9,216 bases of DNA from Clostridiales bacterium (GCA_003533405.1 DQDL01000040.1:14606-23821), one strand, 5' to 3'; shown: positions 1 to 7,122, counted from the stretch's first letter. Translations and numbers: made by a program. The notes: generated from the sequence alone by a model not told the origin.

Positions 1-432
1 TTCGTGTTCTACTTCGGCATCGTCGCCGACATCACTCCTCCCGTTGCGCTGGCAGCCTATGCAGGCTCGGCTATCGCAAAGTCCAATCCGATGAAAACCG
101 GCATCAATGCGACAAAGCTCGCAATCGCCGCCTTCATCGTACCCTATGTCTTTGCCTACAGCCCCGAGATGCTGTTTGTCGATGTCACCAGCGTGTTCGA
201 GGTCGTTCAGATCTGCGTATCGGCCTTCATCGGCATCTTCGGTGTTGCCGCCTGCCTCAACGGTTATCTGTATAAGCCCGTCAATGTCATCCTGCGCATA
301 GCACTGCTCGCAGGCGGCCTGACGCTCATCATTCCCGGCACGGTCACCGACCTTATCGGTATCGTCCTCGTCGGCGGCGTTACCGCTTATCAGTACATCA
401 GCGCTAAGAAAGAGAGAGCAGAACTGGCCTAA
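1..432 (+). CDS. TRAP transporter fused permease, C-terminal part (5' end outside window)
   Basis: The reading frame is already open at base 1 and ends at TAA 430-432, so only the last 143 residues are present. The visible sequence resembles the end of the fused DctQ-DctM type (4TM/12TM) TRAP permease. It has the conserved FGIVADITPPVALAAYAGS block near its beginning, followed by SNPMKTG and then hydrophobic segments at about residues 39-52, 64-88 and 96-120, ending in a short charged tail (SAKKERAELA). TRAP permeases are inner-membrane secondary transporters. They take up organic acids or similar solutes using an ion gradient and an extracellular solute-binding protein, whose gene would be expected upstream of this window. 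The substrate cannot be told from this fragment. The gene is followed by a strong terminator, so it is the last gene of its unit. An ordinary DctM protein is possible, but the ADITPPVALAAYA wording favours the fused type. Confidence 0.85.
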   Translation, partial: FVFYFGIVADITPPVALAAYAGSAIAKSNPMKTGINATKLAIAAFIVPYVFAYSPEMLFVDVTSVFEVVQICVSAFIGIFGVAACLNGYLYKPVNVILRIALLAGGLTLIIPGTVTDLIGIVLVGGVTAYQYISAKKERAELA

Positions 433-450
433 GAAATCAGCAAAATTTGA

Positions 451-481
451 AATCTCCCGTCCGACGGACGGGAGATTTTTT
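451..481. terminator. Strong intrinsic terminator, probably bidirectional
   Basis: A perfect 13-bp inverted repeat (AATCTCCCGTCCG at 451-463 and its complement at 465-477) is followed by a run of T at 476-481. In practice the innermost pairs open to form a 3-5 nt loop. On the plus strand it ends the TRAP permease unit. The minus-strand gene stops at 487, only a few bases away. Its transcript would read the same stem followed by a weaker U-rich stretch (TCAAATTTT), so it probably serves both convergent units. Confidence 0.88.
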
Positions 482-486
482 AGTCT

Positions 487-1107
487 TTATTCAGGTTTAA
501 TTACCACACGCTCGCCGTGTATCTCAAGGCGGTTTTGGCAGAACAGGGCGACCGCCTTGGGCAGGAGCTTCCACGCAGCCTCCTCCATGATGCGCTGATT
601 GAGGCTTTGCAGCGTGTCCTCGGGGTGGATGTCGATAGCTTGTTGGGCGATGATGGGGCCGATGTTGCCGTCGATGTCGGCGAAAAACGCCGTTGCGCCG
701 GTCACCTTGCAGCCACGCTCCATCGCTGCTCTCACGGGGCTGTCGTCGCAGTTGACAAAGGCCGGTATCAGCGAGGGGTATATGCCGATGATGCGCTTGC
801 GGAACTGGGTCGAGATCACGCCCAGCGGCATATCGTAATCGGCGACGATGACAAGGTCGATGTCCATGTCCTTGAGCTTGTTGGAAATGGCCATGCTGTA
901 GCTGAACTTGGTGGGGAAGTTCTCCGGCTCGACGACGATGCTCTCGACCTTCGCATTTTTCGCACGCCGCATGGCGTAGGCGTTTGCGTCGGTGCATATC
1001 ACGGCGACGAGCTCGAAATCGGGGATCTCCCCAAAATACATCGCATCTAAAACGGACTGCAAAAGCATGCCGTTGCCCGAGACCAAAATTGCTGCTCTGA
1101 CCATCAC
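487..1107 (-). CDS. PurN-fold formyltransferase-like protein lacking the catalytic triad
   Basis: The 206-residue product has the fold and length of phosphoribosylglycinamide formyltransferase (PurN, GART; about 210 residues). It has the N-terminal strand and loop with SGNG at 10-13, a middle Rossmann-like region, and a PSLIP block at 111-115. PurN catalysis depends on Asn and His in the N-x-H-P-S-L-L-P motif and on an Asp before GGP. Here these positions read G108, Y110 and N148 (GIYPSLIP; GNIGP), so all three are replaced. The loop after SGNG, which holds the GAR phosphate, reads MLL instead of SNL, and the folate-loop FMRIL is YDMPL. The protein is therefore unlikely to be a working purine enzyme; its function is unknown. 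The coding sequence is intact. The first possible start is GTG 1107, which overlaps the csaB stop by 4 nt; ATG 1104 overlaps by 1 nt. An AAAGGA lies just upstream, and the unit ends at the 451-481 terminator. Confidence 0.85.
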   Translation of the reverse strand: MMVRAAILVSGNGMLLQSVLDAMYFGEIPDFELVAVICTDANAYAMRRAKNAKVESIVVEPENFPTKFSYSMAISNKLKDMDIDLVIVADYDMPLGVISTQFRKRIIGIYPSLIPAFVNCDDSPVRAAMERGCKVTGATAFFADIDGNIGPIIAQQAIDIHPEDTLQSLNQRIMEEAAWKLLPKAVALFCQNRLEIHGERVVIKPE

Positions 1108-2204
1108 TCGGTTTTCCTTTCGCCCTTTAAAAATCTTTCCGCCGTCCGGCCGCTCATAGCCTCGACGGCTTTAATATTATCCATGCGCAACGCCTGCTCG
1201 GCCTTGCTGCACTTGAGCTCGGACACCATGCAGCGGCACAGCTCGTCGCCCGTGAGCGTTTTGAGCTCCACGCACTTGCCGCAGTCGGCGTAATCCATAA
1301 AGCCTTCGACCTTGGGGTCGTAGCTTATGCCCACGGTCGGCACGCCCACGGCCGCCGCAAACAGCACGGCGTGCATGCGCATCGACACAACTAGGCGCAT
1401 TTTTTTCATCACGCCCATGCACAGCTCGGCACTCTCCGCCGCCGGCAAAATGACGCAGGGAGCGTCGGCGGCGCTCACCGCACGATGCGCCGTTTCAAGG
1501 TCAACGCTGCGGTTCAGGGTCATGAAAACGGGGGTCAGCCCGAGCGTACCGTGCGCAAAATTTATCGCTTCCACCACGGCGTCAAGGTGCCCGCCCAGAC
1601 CCTGCCACGGCCTAAGGCAGAACAGGGCATAGTCGCCCTCGGGGTCAACGCCGGCTTTCAATAAAAAGTCATCGGCTTCTTCCTGACTGCATGCATTCAG
1701 CGCCAGCACGGGGTCGGCGGCAAGCGTGACCTCGGGTTTGGTCACGCCTATTTCCCGCAGAAGCTCGGCGCTCAGCCGGTCACGCAGGGTGATAGCGTCA
1801 ACGCAGGTGTTTATCGTCTCGGCGGTTTTTCTGATATCGCTCTTGCCCTCGATGGGACCGATGCCGCAGCCGTACATCAAGACCTTGCAGCCGCAGCGTT
1901 TTGCGTGCCGCAGCGTCCACAGGTAGTAGCGCAGGCTTCGGCGGCTCGTTGCGTTTTGGATAAGGCTGCCGCCGCCGCTTATAAAAAGGCGAGCCTTCTT
2001 CATGGCCTTGTGGATGCCGATAAAATCAAAGGTGTGCACGGCGGAAACACCGTAAAGCCGCCGCGTTTTCTTGGGAGAGCGGGTCACGACACATATCGAA
2101 ACGGCGGGGTCAATGCCCCGCAGCGTGCCGACGATGGCCTTTAAAATTGCCTCGTCGCCCAGATTGCCTGCGCCGTAAGCGCCGCAGATAAGCACGCCCG
2201 ACAA
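1104..2204 (-). CDS. csaB: CsaB-type polysaccharide pyruvyl transferase
   Basis: CsaB transfers a pyruvyl group (ketal), probably from phosphoenolpyruvate, to a sugar of the secondary cell-wall polymer. That modification is the ligand for SLH-domain surface proteins. The 366-residue product shows the family's N-terminal GAYGAGNLGDEAIL block (8-21), the GGGSLIQN loop (77-84), YGCGIGPI (111-118), and the C-terminal block around RMHAVLFAAAVGVPTVGISY (276-295) followed by DPKVEGF. The length is normal. The frame is open up to GTG 2225, but no ribosome binding site precedes that codon. TTG 2204 has TAGGGGG seven bases upstream and gives the usual short N-terminus before the glycine-rich strand, so I choose it. 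Expression is from the 2298-2270 promoter. The downstream PurN-like gene overlaps its stop and should be translationally coupled. SLH proteins themselves are not in the window. The family assignment is firm; the exact acceptor sugar is not knowable here. Confidence 0.9.
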   Translation of the reverse strand: MSGVLICGAYGAGNLGDEAILKAIVGTLRGIDPAVSICVVTRSPKKTRRLYGVSAVHTFDFIGIHKAMKKARLFISGGGSLIQNATSRRSLRYYLWTLRHAKRCGCKVLMYGCGIGPIEGKSDIRKTAETINTCVDAITLRDRLSAELLREIGVTKPEVTLAADPVLALNACSQEEADDFLLKAGVDPEGDYALFCLRPWQGLGGHLDAVVEAINFAHGTLGLTPVFMTLNRSVDLETAHRAVSAADAPCVILPAAESAELCMGVMKKMRLVVSMRMHAVLFAAAVGVPTVGISYDPKVEGFMDYADCGKCVELKTLTGDELCRCMVSELKCSKAEQALRMDNIKAVEAMSGRTAERFLKGERKTE

Positions 2205-2235
2205 GCCCACACCCCCTAAATTCACAAAGGAAAAC

Positions 2236-2264
2236 TTGAAAAAGTTCTAAAACTATAATAATAT
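2236..2264 (+). promoter_or_regulatory. Candidate promoter for the four-gene plus-strand operon
   Basis: TTGAAA (2236-2241) is followed after 17 bases by TAATAT (2259-2264). A second perfect TATAAT lies at 2262-2267, but with a 20-base spacer. The site overlaps the -10 region of the divergent csaB promoter (AT-rich block 2251-2280), so the two may compete. The leader would be about 75 nt and contains the repeated hexamer CCGTCG at 2307-2312 and 2317-2322. The AAGGA at 2331-2334 lies 12 bases from the ATG, a rather long spacing. Confidence 0.5.
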
Positions 2265-2269
2265 AATAT

Positions 2270-2298
2270 ATTATACATTTTACTACCCACAAGGTCAA
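2270..2298 (-). promoter_or_regulatory. Sigma-A type promoter for csaB
   Basis: On the minus strand TTGACC (2298-2293) and a perfect TATAAT (2275-2270) are separated by exactly 17 bases. Transcription would start near 2263, giving a leader of about 60 nt before the TTG start of csaB. Confidence 0.75.
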
Positions 2299-2346
2299 GG
2301 CGAAACCCGTCGAAGACCGTCGGAACAGCAAGGAAAAATTCAGAAT

Positions 2347-3492
2347 ATGACTACTTTGTTTCTAATTCGTCACGCACAGGCCGAGGGAAATCTCTACCGC
2401 ATCGCCCAAGGGCATTTTGACAGCTGCATTACCGCACTCGGCTACAAGCAGATAGACGCACTTGCCGAGAGGTTTAAGAATGTGCATCTTGATGCACTGT
2501 ACTCAAGCGACCTGCGCCGCACCCGCACGACCGCCACGGCGATAACCCGTTATCACGATCTGGAAATGCACACCACGCCCCGCCTGAGAGAAATTTGCCT
2601 CGGCGTGTGCGAGGGCATGAGCTTCGGCGACATGCGAAACTACGACCCCGTGCAGATGGACTATTTTAATAACGACCCCGAGAAGTGGCGTGCCGAGGGT
2701 GCGGAGACCTTTAACGAGTGCACCGAGCGTCTCATGAGCGTCATAACCGAGATAGCCGAGGCCAACGACGGCAAGACCGTTGCCGTTGTGAGCCACGGCA
2801 TGGCCATCCGCTCCATGCTCGCCCGCATCATGGGCGTAAAGAGCGAGGATATCGCAGACCTTCCCCACGGCGACAACACCGCCGTGACGCTGCTGCATTA
2901 TGACGGCGGCAGGTTCACCGTCGGGTATTATAACGACAATTCACACCTCACGCCCGAGCTTTCCACCCTTGCAAAGCAGACATGGTGGCGCAAGGACACC
3001 GGCGGCAGGGATGACGACAATCTCAGCTATGCGCCGCTTTCGCCGAGAGAGAACCCCGACACATACATTGAATTTTACCGCCAGTCGTGGCTTGCCGCCC
3101 ACGGCAATCTCGACTTTTTCTCCGCCGACTGGTACCTCACGGCGGCAAAGCGGCACTTTGACAGGGAGCCCGACTCCATCGTCGGCGTTTACCGTGTTGA
3201 CGAGCTCATCGGCGTTGTGGAGCTCGACACACACAAGGGCGCTCACGCTCTCTACGGCTGGATAAGCCTTATCTGCCTCAAGCCGGAGTACCGCCGTCAC
3301 GGCTACGGCATTCAGCCGCTCGGCTATGCCATCACGAAGTTCCAGAGGCTCGGCTTTCGCTCGGTGCGGCTTCATGTGTCGAGCGAAAACACCGCCGCCG
3401 TGAGGTTTTACGAAAGCTACGGCTTTGAGAAGCTGAGCGAGGAGGCCGGAGCGGGCGCACCGCTGTACCTCATGGAGAAGAAATTCAAATGA
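2347..3492 (+). CDS. Histidine phosphatase - GNAT acetyltransferase fusion protein
   Basis: Two enzymes are joined in one 381-residue chain. Residues 1 to about 200 form a histidine phosphatase (phosphoglycerate-mutase-like) domain. LIRHAQAEGN carries R8 and the nucleophile H9; SSDLRRTRTTA (53-63) holds the phosphate-pocket Arg (probably R58); LREICLGVCEG (80-90) holds the acid E82; and VVSHGMA holds the second catalytic H150. Residues about 235-380 form a GNAT N-acetyltransferase. The acetyl-CoA loop RRHGYG (316-321) follows the strand WISLICLKPEY, and the typical ENTAAVRFYESYGF block is at 347-360. The linker at about 201-235 is polar. All key residues are present, so both halves should be active, but the substrates are unknown. 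The phosphatase could act on phosphosugars or nucleotides and the GNAT on a small amine. It is the first gene of a tight operon; its stop overlaps the next start by 4 nt (ATGA). Confidence 0.88.
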   Translation: MTTLFLIRHAQAEGNLYRIAQGHFDSCITALGYKQIDALAERFKNVHLDALYSSDLRRTRTTATAITRYHDLEMHTTPRLREICLGVCEGMSFGDMRNYDPVQMDYFNNDPEKWRAEGAETFNECTERLMSVITEIAEANDGKTVAVVSHGMAIRSMLARIMGVKSEDIADLPHGDNTAVTLLHYDGGRFTVGYYNDNSHLTPELSTLAKQTWWRKDTGGRDDDNLSYAPLSPRENPDTYIEFYRQSWLAAHGNLDFFSADWYLTAAKRHFDREPDSIVGVYRVDELIGVVELDTHKGAHALYGWISLICLKPEYRRHGYGIQPLGYAITKFQRLGFRSVRLHVSSENTAAVRFYESYGFEKLSEEAGAGAPLYLMEKKFK

Positions 3493-4589
3493 GCATGTGG
3501 AGAGAAAACGCAAAAGTTAAAAAGCTGGATACCGCCTCTCGCCGCATCATCACCGTGTCCGATATCCACGGCAACCTGCCGTATCTCAAGGCACTGCTTA
3601 AAAAGGTCGAATTTACGCAGAATGACGAGCTTATCGTCGACGGCGACTTTCTGGAAAAGGGCGAATACAGCCTTGAAACGCTGCGGTTTTTAATGCGCCT
3701 TAGCGAGCGGGGCAATGTCCACGCCGTGTGCGGCAACTGCGACAGCTGGTCGGACGCCGTTGACGGCGAGATACAGTTTTGGACGATACGCATCGTTGAC
3801 TATATGCTCTCTAAGCAGGGCGGGCTTATCTGGGACATGCTCCGTGAGCAGGGCATCACCGTCACAAAAGACACGGACTTTATCCCGCTCATCCCGATGC
3901 TGCGTGAAAAGTATAAGCCCGAGTTCGATTTTATCAGGCGGCTTCCGCACATCATTGAGACCGGGCACTGCATCTTCGTCCACGGCGGCGTGCGCCCCGA
4001 TGTGCCGATGGAAAAGCAGACCGGCGGCGAGTGCATGAAGTTCGACAATTTTCGCAGCTACGGCTATAAATTCGACAAATGGGTCGTCGTCGGCCACTGG
4101 CCGGTGGTGCTGTATAACGAGGATTTCGTCTGCGCAAACCCGATAATCGATAAGGAGCATCATGTAATCTCTATCGACGGCGGCTGCGTGTTAAAGGATG
4201 ACGGGCAGCTCAATGCGCTCATCATCCCCTTTGACGGCAGCGAGGATTTTTCCTTTGCCGCCTACGACCCGTTCCCCGTGAAAACGGTCAAAACGCCGCA
4301 GAAGCGCTCCGAGCACTCGTACTACATCCGCTGGGGCGACAACGAGGTGCAGGTGCTGCGCCGTGGTGCGGAGTTTTCGCTGTGCCGCCATGTCCGCACG
4401 GGCTATGAGATGGAGATACTCACAAAATATCTGTACTCCGACGAGGAGTTTTGCAAATGCAACGACTCGACCGACCTTGAGCCGGAGCTTAAGCCCGGCG
4501 ACAGGGTCAGCGTGGTCGAGGAAACGAGCCGAGGTTATCTTGTGAAGCACAACGGCACCTCCGGCTGGTATTGGGGAGAGCTTGAGTAA
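3489..4589 (+). CDS. Metallophosphoesterase with C-terminal SH3-like domain
   Basis: This is a calcineurin-like metallophosphoesterase. The dimetal motifs appear in order: SDIHGN (D25, H27), DGDFLEKG (D53), GNCD (N83, D85), FVHGG (H165) and VGHWP (H203), followed by ISIDGG (228-232) as in serine/threonine-phosphatase-like and diadenosine tetraphosphatase-like members. The C-terminus adds a segment of about 85 residues. Residues 332-366 (LKPGDRVSVVEE, GYLVKHNGTSGWYWGELE) look like a small SH3-type beta barrel. No signal peptide is seen, so the protein is cytoplasmic. It presumably hydrolyses a phosphoester (phosphoprotein, nucleotide or sugar phosphate); the substrate is not determinable. The Cys in GNCD in place of GNHD/E also occurs in YfcE-type phosphodiesterases and does not by itself mean inactivity. 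The start ATG 3489 overlaps the previous stop by 4 nt, and its own stop TAA overlaps the next ATG by 1 nt. Confidence 0.85.
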   Translation: MSMWRENAKVKKLDTASRRIITVSDIHGNLPYLKALLKKVEFTQNDELIVDGDFLEKGEYSLETLRFLMRLSERGNVHAVCGNCDSWSDAVDGEIQFWTIRIVDYMLSKQGGLIWDMLREQGITVTKDTDFIPLIPMLREKYKPEFDFIRRLPHIIETGHCIFVHGGVRPDVPMEKQTGGECMKFDNFRSYGYKFDKWVVVGHWPVVLYNEDFVCANPIIDKEHHVISIDGGCVLKDDGQLNALIIPFDGSEDFSFAAYDPFPVKTVKTPQKRSEHSYYIRWGDNEVQVLRRGAEFSLCRHVRTGYEMEILTKYLYSDEEFCKCNDSTDLEPELKPGDRVSVVEETSRGYLVKHNGTSGWYWGELE

Positions 4590-6529
4590 TGGAAAACATG
4601 GACTTTTTACCCGTCTCGAGAGACGAAATGATCGAGCGTGGCTGGTGGTGGTACGACTTTTTGCTCGTCACCGGCGATGCGTATGTCGATCACCCGAGCT
4701 TCGGCACCTCGGTCATCGGCCGAGTGCTTGAGGCCGAGGGCTACCGTGTTGCGGTGCTTGCGCAGCCGGACTGGCACTCCGCCGCCGACTTTGCCGCCTT
4801 CGGCAGACCCAAGCTTGCGGTCTTGATCGGAGCGGGCAACCTCGACTCCATGGTCGCACACTACACGGCGGCCAAAAAGCGCCGCAGCGAGGACTTCTAT
4901 TCGCCCGGCAAAAAGGCGGGTCTGCGCCCCGACAGGGCGACCATCGTGTACTCGAACAGGGCGAGGGAGGCGTTCCCCGATGTGCCGATCATCATCGGCG
5001 GCTTGGAGGCGAGCCTGCGCCGCTTTGCCCACTACGACTATTGGGAGGACAAGGTGCGCCGGTCGATACTCGTCGATTCGGGTGCGGATATGCTCGTCTA
5101 CGGTATGGGCGAGTACGCCGAGCGGGAGATAGCAAAGCGGCTCAAAAAGAAAATTCCCGTGAGCAAAATGACGGACATTAAAGGCACGGCGTATCTGACG
5201 CACGATAAAGCAGACTGCGCATTTGAAGCCGTGGAGCTTCCGTCGTTCAAGGATGTGTGCGAGTCAAAGCGCCTGTACGCCGACGCAACACGCATCGAGT
5301 ACGAAGAACACGACCCCGTGCGCGGCAGGGCGATGATTCAGGAGCATGACGGCAGGTATCTTGTCGTAAATCCCCCTGCAATGCCCTTGACATCAAAGGA
5401 GCTCGACTTTGTCGCCGAGCTTCCGTATGCAAGGACTTATCACCCCATGTACGAGCCTCTCGGCGGCGTTCCCGCCATTGACGAGGTGCGCTTTTCCGTC
5501 ATCCACAACCGTGGCTGCTTCGGCGGCTGCAGCTTCTGCGCACTGGCGTTCCACCAGGGCAGAATGGTCACGAGCCGCAGCCACGAAAGCGTCATCCGTG
5601 AGGTCACGGCGCTCACGAAGCTGCCCGATTTCAAGGGCTATATTAACGATGTCGGCGGCCCGTCGGCAAACTTCCGCCACCACTCCTGCCACAAGCAGGA
5701 CAAATACGGCATGTGTCCGGACAAGCGCTGCCTTGCGCCGTATCCGTGCAAAAATCTCGATGCCGACCACTCGGATTACCTTGCGCTTTTGCGCAAGCTG
5801 CGTGCCATCCCGGGCATAAAAAAGGTGTTTGTCCGCAGCGGCATCCGCTATGACTATATGCTTCAGGACAAGAACAACGAGTTCTTTGCCGAGCTTGTAA
5901 AGTACCACATCTCGGGGCAATTAAAGGTCGCACCCGAGCACTGCATCGACTCCGTGCTCGACTACATGGGAAAGCCGCACATCGATGTGTACGAGCGCTT
6001 TTTGGAGCAGTATAAGAAGCTCAACAACAAGTTTTCAAAGGAGCAGTACATCGTTCCCTACCTCATGTCGTCCCACCCGGGCAGCACGCTCGAGGACGCC
6101 GTGGCGCTCGCCGAGTACCTCAACAAAAAGGGGCGCCAGCCCGAGCAGGTGCAGGACTTTTACCCCACCCCCGGCACTCTCTCGACCTGTATGTACTACA
6201 CGGGCATAGACCCCATGACCATGAAGTCAGTCTATGTCGCCAAAACGCCGCAGGAGAAGGCGATGCAGCGTGCGCTCTTGCAGTGGAAGCGGCCGGATAA
6301 GCGCAAGCTCGTCATAGAAGCTCTCAAGACCGCCGGTCGGGAGGATCTCATCGGCTACGGGCCGGAGTGTCTCGTGCGGCCGGACAGACCGGTAAACCGC
6401 AAGCCCAAGGCAGAGCCCAAAAAGCCCGAGCCGCCGAAGAGATCCGAGGGCTACAAAAAGGGCTGGGCAAAGCCGAAGAATAAGAAAGCCGCAAAGCCCA
6501 ACAAGGGCGGAAAGGGGAAAAAGTCATGA
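4589..6529 (+). CDS. YgiQ family radical SAM protein (UPF0313)
   Basis: The 646-residue product matches the YgiQ/UPF0313 family along its whole length. The N-terminal family block includes FLPVSRDEM (6-14) and DAYVDHPSFG (30-39), followed by IIIGGLEASLRRFAHYDYW (134-152). The radical SAM motif CFGGCSFC has C310, C314 and C317, which bind the 4Fe-4S cluster that cleaves S-adenosylmethionine. Further conserved pieces are VGGPSANFR, a Cys-rich stretch CHKQDKYGMCPDKRC, and VAPEHC with YLMSSHPGS. The last 40 or so residues are a Lys/Pro-rich basic tail, perhaps for RNA or ribosome contact (inference). The reaction of this family is, to my knowledge, not established. TAATG couples the start to the preceding gene, with GGGGAG upstream. 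The stop overlaps the DUF1294 start by 4 nt. Confidence 0.92.
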   Translation: MENMDFLPVSRDEMIERGWWWYDFLLVTGDAYVDHPSFGTSVIGRVLEAEGYRVAVLAQPDWHSAADFAAFGRPKLAVLIGAGNLDSMVAHYTAAKKRRSEDFYSPGKKAGLRPDRATIVYSNRAREAFPDVPIIIGGLEASLRRFAHYDYWEDKVRRSILVDSGADMLVYGMGEYAEREIAKRLKKKIPVSKMTDIKGTAYLTHDKADCAFEAVELPSFKDVCESKRLYADATRIEYEEHDPVRGRAMIQEHDGRYLVVNPPAMPLTSKELDFVAELPYARTYHPMYEPLGGVPAIDEVRFSVIHNRGCFGGCSFCALAFHQGRMVTSRSHESVIREVTALTKLPDFKGYINDVGGPSANFRHHSCHKQDKYGMCPDKRCLAPYPCKNLDADHSDYLALLRKLRAIPGIKKVFVRSGIRYDYMLQDKNNEFFAELVKYHISGQLKVAPEHCIDSVLDYMGKPHIDVYERFLEQYKKLNNKFSKEQYIVPYLMSSHPGSTLEDAVALAEYLNKKGRQPEQVQDFYPTPGTLSTCMYYTGIDPMTMKSVYVAKTPQEKAMQRALLQWKRPDKRKLVIEALKTAGREDLIGYGPECLVRPDRPVNRKPKAEPKKPEPPKRSEGYKKGWAKPKNKKAAKPNKGGKGKKS

Positions 6530-6810
6530 ACGAGACCATGATAACGGCCGTGTGGTACATTGTTGCCGCAATGAACATTATTGCATTCATCCTCATGGGC
6601 ACGGACAAGATAAAGGCCAAGCTCGACAAGCGCCGCATCCCCGAAAAGGTGCTGTTCCTGTTTGCGATTTTGTTCGGTGCCATCGGCGGCACTATCGGCA
6701 TGTACTCGTTCCGCCACAAGACAAAGCACTGGTACTTTGCCGTGTTCTTTCCCGCACTTGCGATACTGCAATTTGCGCTTTTGGTCTATTTTAAATTCTC
6801 GACAATGTAA
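6526..6810 (+). CDS. DUF1294 family small membrane protein
   Basis: This is a 94-residue protein with three hydrophobic segments (about 6-23, 42-60 and 70-88). It carries the DUF1294 pattern: MGTDKIKAKLDKRRIPE (24-40) after the first segment, then GAIGGTIGMYSFRHKTKHWYF across the second segment and following loop. The family is a short inner-membrane protein of unknown function, sometimes found fused to a cold-shock domain; no such domain is present here. The start ATG 6526 overlaps the ygiQ-like stop by 4 nt, with AAAGGGG about 10 bases upstream. It is the last gene of the operon and ends just before the 6813-6838 stem. Confidence 0.85.
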   Translation: MNETMITAVWYIVAAMNIIAFILMGTDKIKAKLDKRRIPEKVLFLFAILFGAIGGTIGMYSFRHKTKHWYFAVFFPALAILQFALLVYFKFSTM

Positions 6811-6812
6811 CT

Positions 6813-6838
6813 AAAAAAGCCGCCCATCGGGCGGCTTT
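6813..6838. terminator. Bidirectional intrinsic terminator between convergent genes
   Basis: AAAGCCGCCC (6816-6825), loop ATC, and GGGCGGCTTT (6829-6838) form a perfect 10-bp stem. The A-run at 6813-6818 becomes six U on the minus-strand transcript, so it is a strong terminator for the DUF378 gene that stops at 6841. On the plus strand only three T follow, so it is weaker for the operon ending at 6810. Confidence 0.85.
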
Positions 6839-6840
6839 GC

Positions 6841-7047
6841 TCATTCGTCGGGACAGCAGTCACGCTTGAACAGCAGTGATATACACCAAAGTGCGGCGAG
6901 ACCGACAAGGGTGTAGATAACACGGCTCACGACGGCGGTCTGGCCGCCGCAGATCCATGCAACGATGTCAAATCTGAAAAGTCCGATGCTGCCCCAGTTG
7001 ATACCGCCGATGATGGTCAGTATCAGCGCAATGCGATCTATAATCAT
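6841..7047 (-). CDS. DUF378 family small membrane protein
   Basis: This is a 68-residue protein with two predicted membrane spans: about residues 4-23 (RIALILTIIGGINWGSIGLF lies here) and 41-60. It has a short cytoplasmic or external loop between them and a charged tail ending RDCCPDE. The GGINWG block after the first hydrophobic half and the length of about 70 residues are those of the DUF378 family (YuzA-like), whose function is unknown. The frame stays open upstream to 7122, but that extension is polar and lacks a ribosome binding site. ATG 7047 has AGGAAGG eight bases upstream and gives the family's usual N-terminus, so I start there. It is a single-gene unit, convergent with the DUF1294 gene. 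Confidence 0.85.
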   Translation of the reverse strand: MIIDRIALILTIIGGINWGSIGLFRFDIVAWICGGQTAVVSRVIYTLVGLAALWCISLLFKRDCCPDE

Positions 7048-7092
7048 GCGTTTACCCTTCCTTTCTTGCTTAGTGTGTGCCGCATGATGATA

Positions 7093-7122
7093 ATTATTTA
7101 AGAAAAATTTTTCATTCGACAA
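7093..7122 (-). promoter_or_regulatory. Weak candidate promoter for the DUF378 gene
   Basis: On the minus strand TTGTCG (7122-7117) is followed, 18 bases on, by AATAAT (7098-7093). The spacer contains the perfect 12-base palindrome GAAAAATTTTTC (7102-7113). Match and spacing are mediocre. Confidence 0.3.

Noticed and set aside
517..1050. Long plus-strand frame opposite the PurN-like gene
   Set aside because: It is the antisense shadow of a recognisable gene; its product is Asp/Val/His-rich with no family features and no ribosome binding site.
2941..3513. Long minus-strand frame opposite the phosphatase-GNAT gene
   Set aside because: Antisense shadow in GC-rich DNA; the plus-strand frame carries intact catalytic motifs.
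3732..3743. GNCD in the metallophosphoesterase as a lost catalytic His
   Set aside because: GNCD also occurs in active YfcE-type phosphodiesterases, so it is not evidence of inactivity.
5393..5920. Minus-strand frame inside the ygiQ-like gene
   Set aside because: Antisense shadow; the plus-strand frame shows the radical SAM cysteine motif and full family match.
7102..7113. Perfect palindrome GAAAAATTTTTC as an operator
   Set aside because: It is a pure A/T tract symmetry that arises easily; a similar stretch occurs before rpsB. No repressor is implied.
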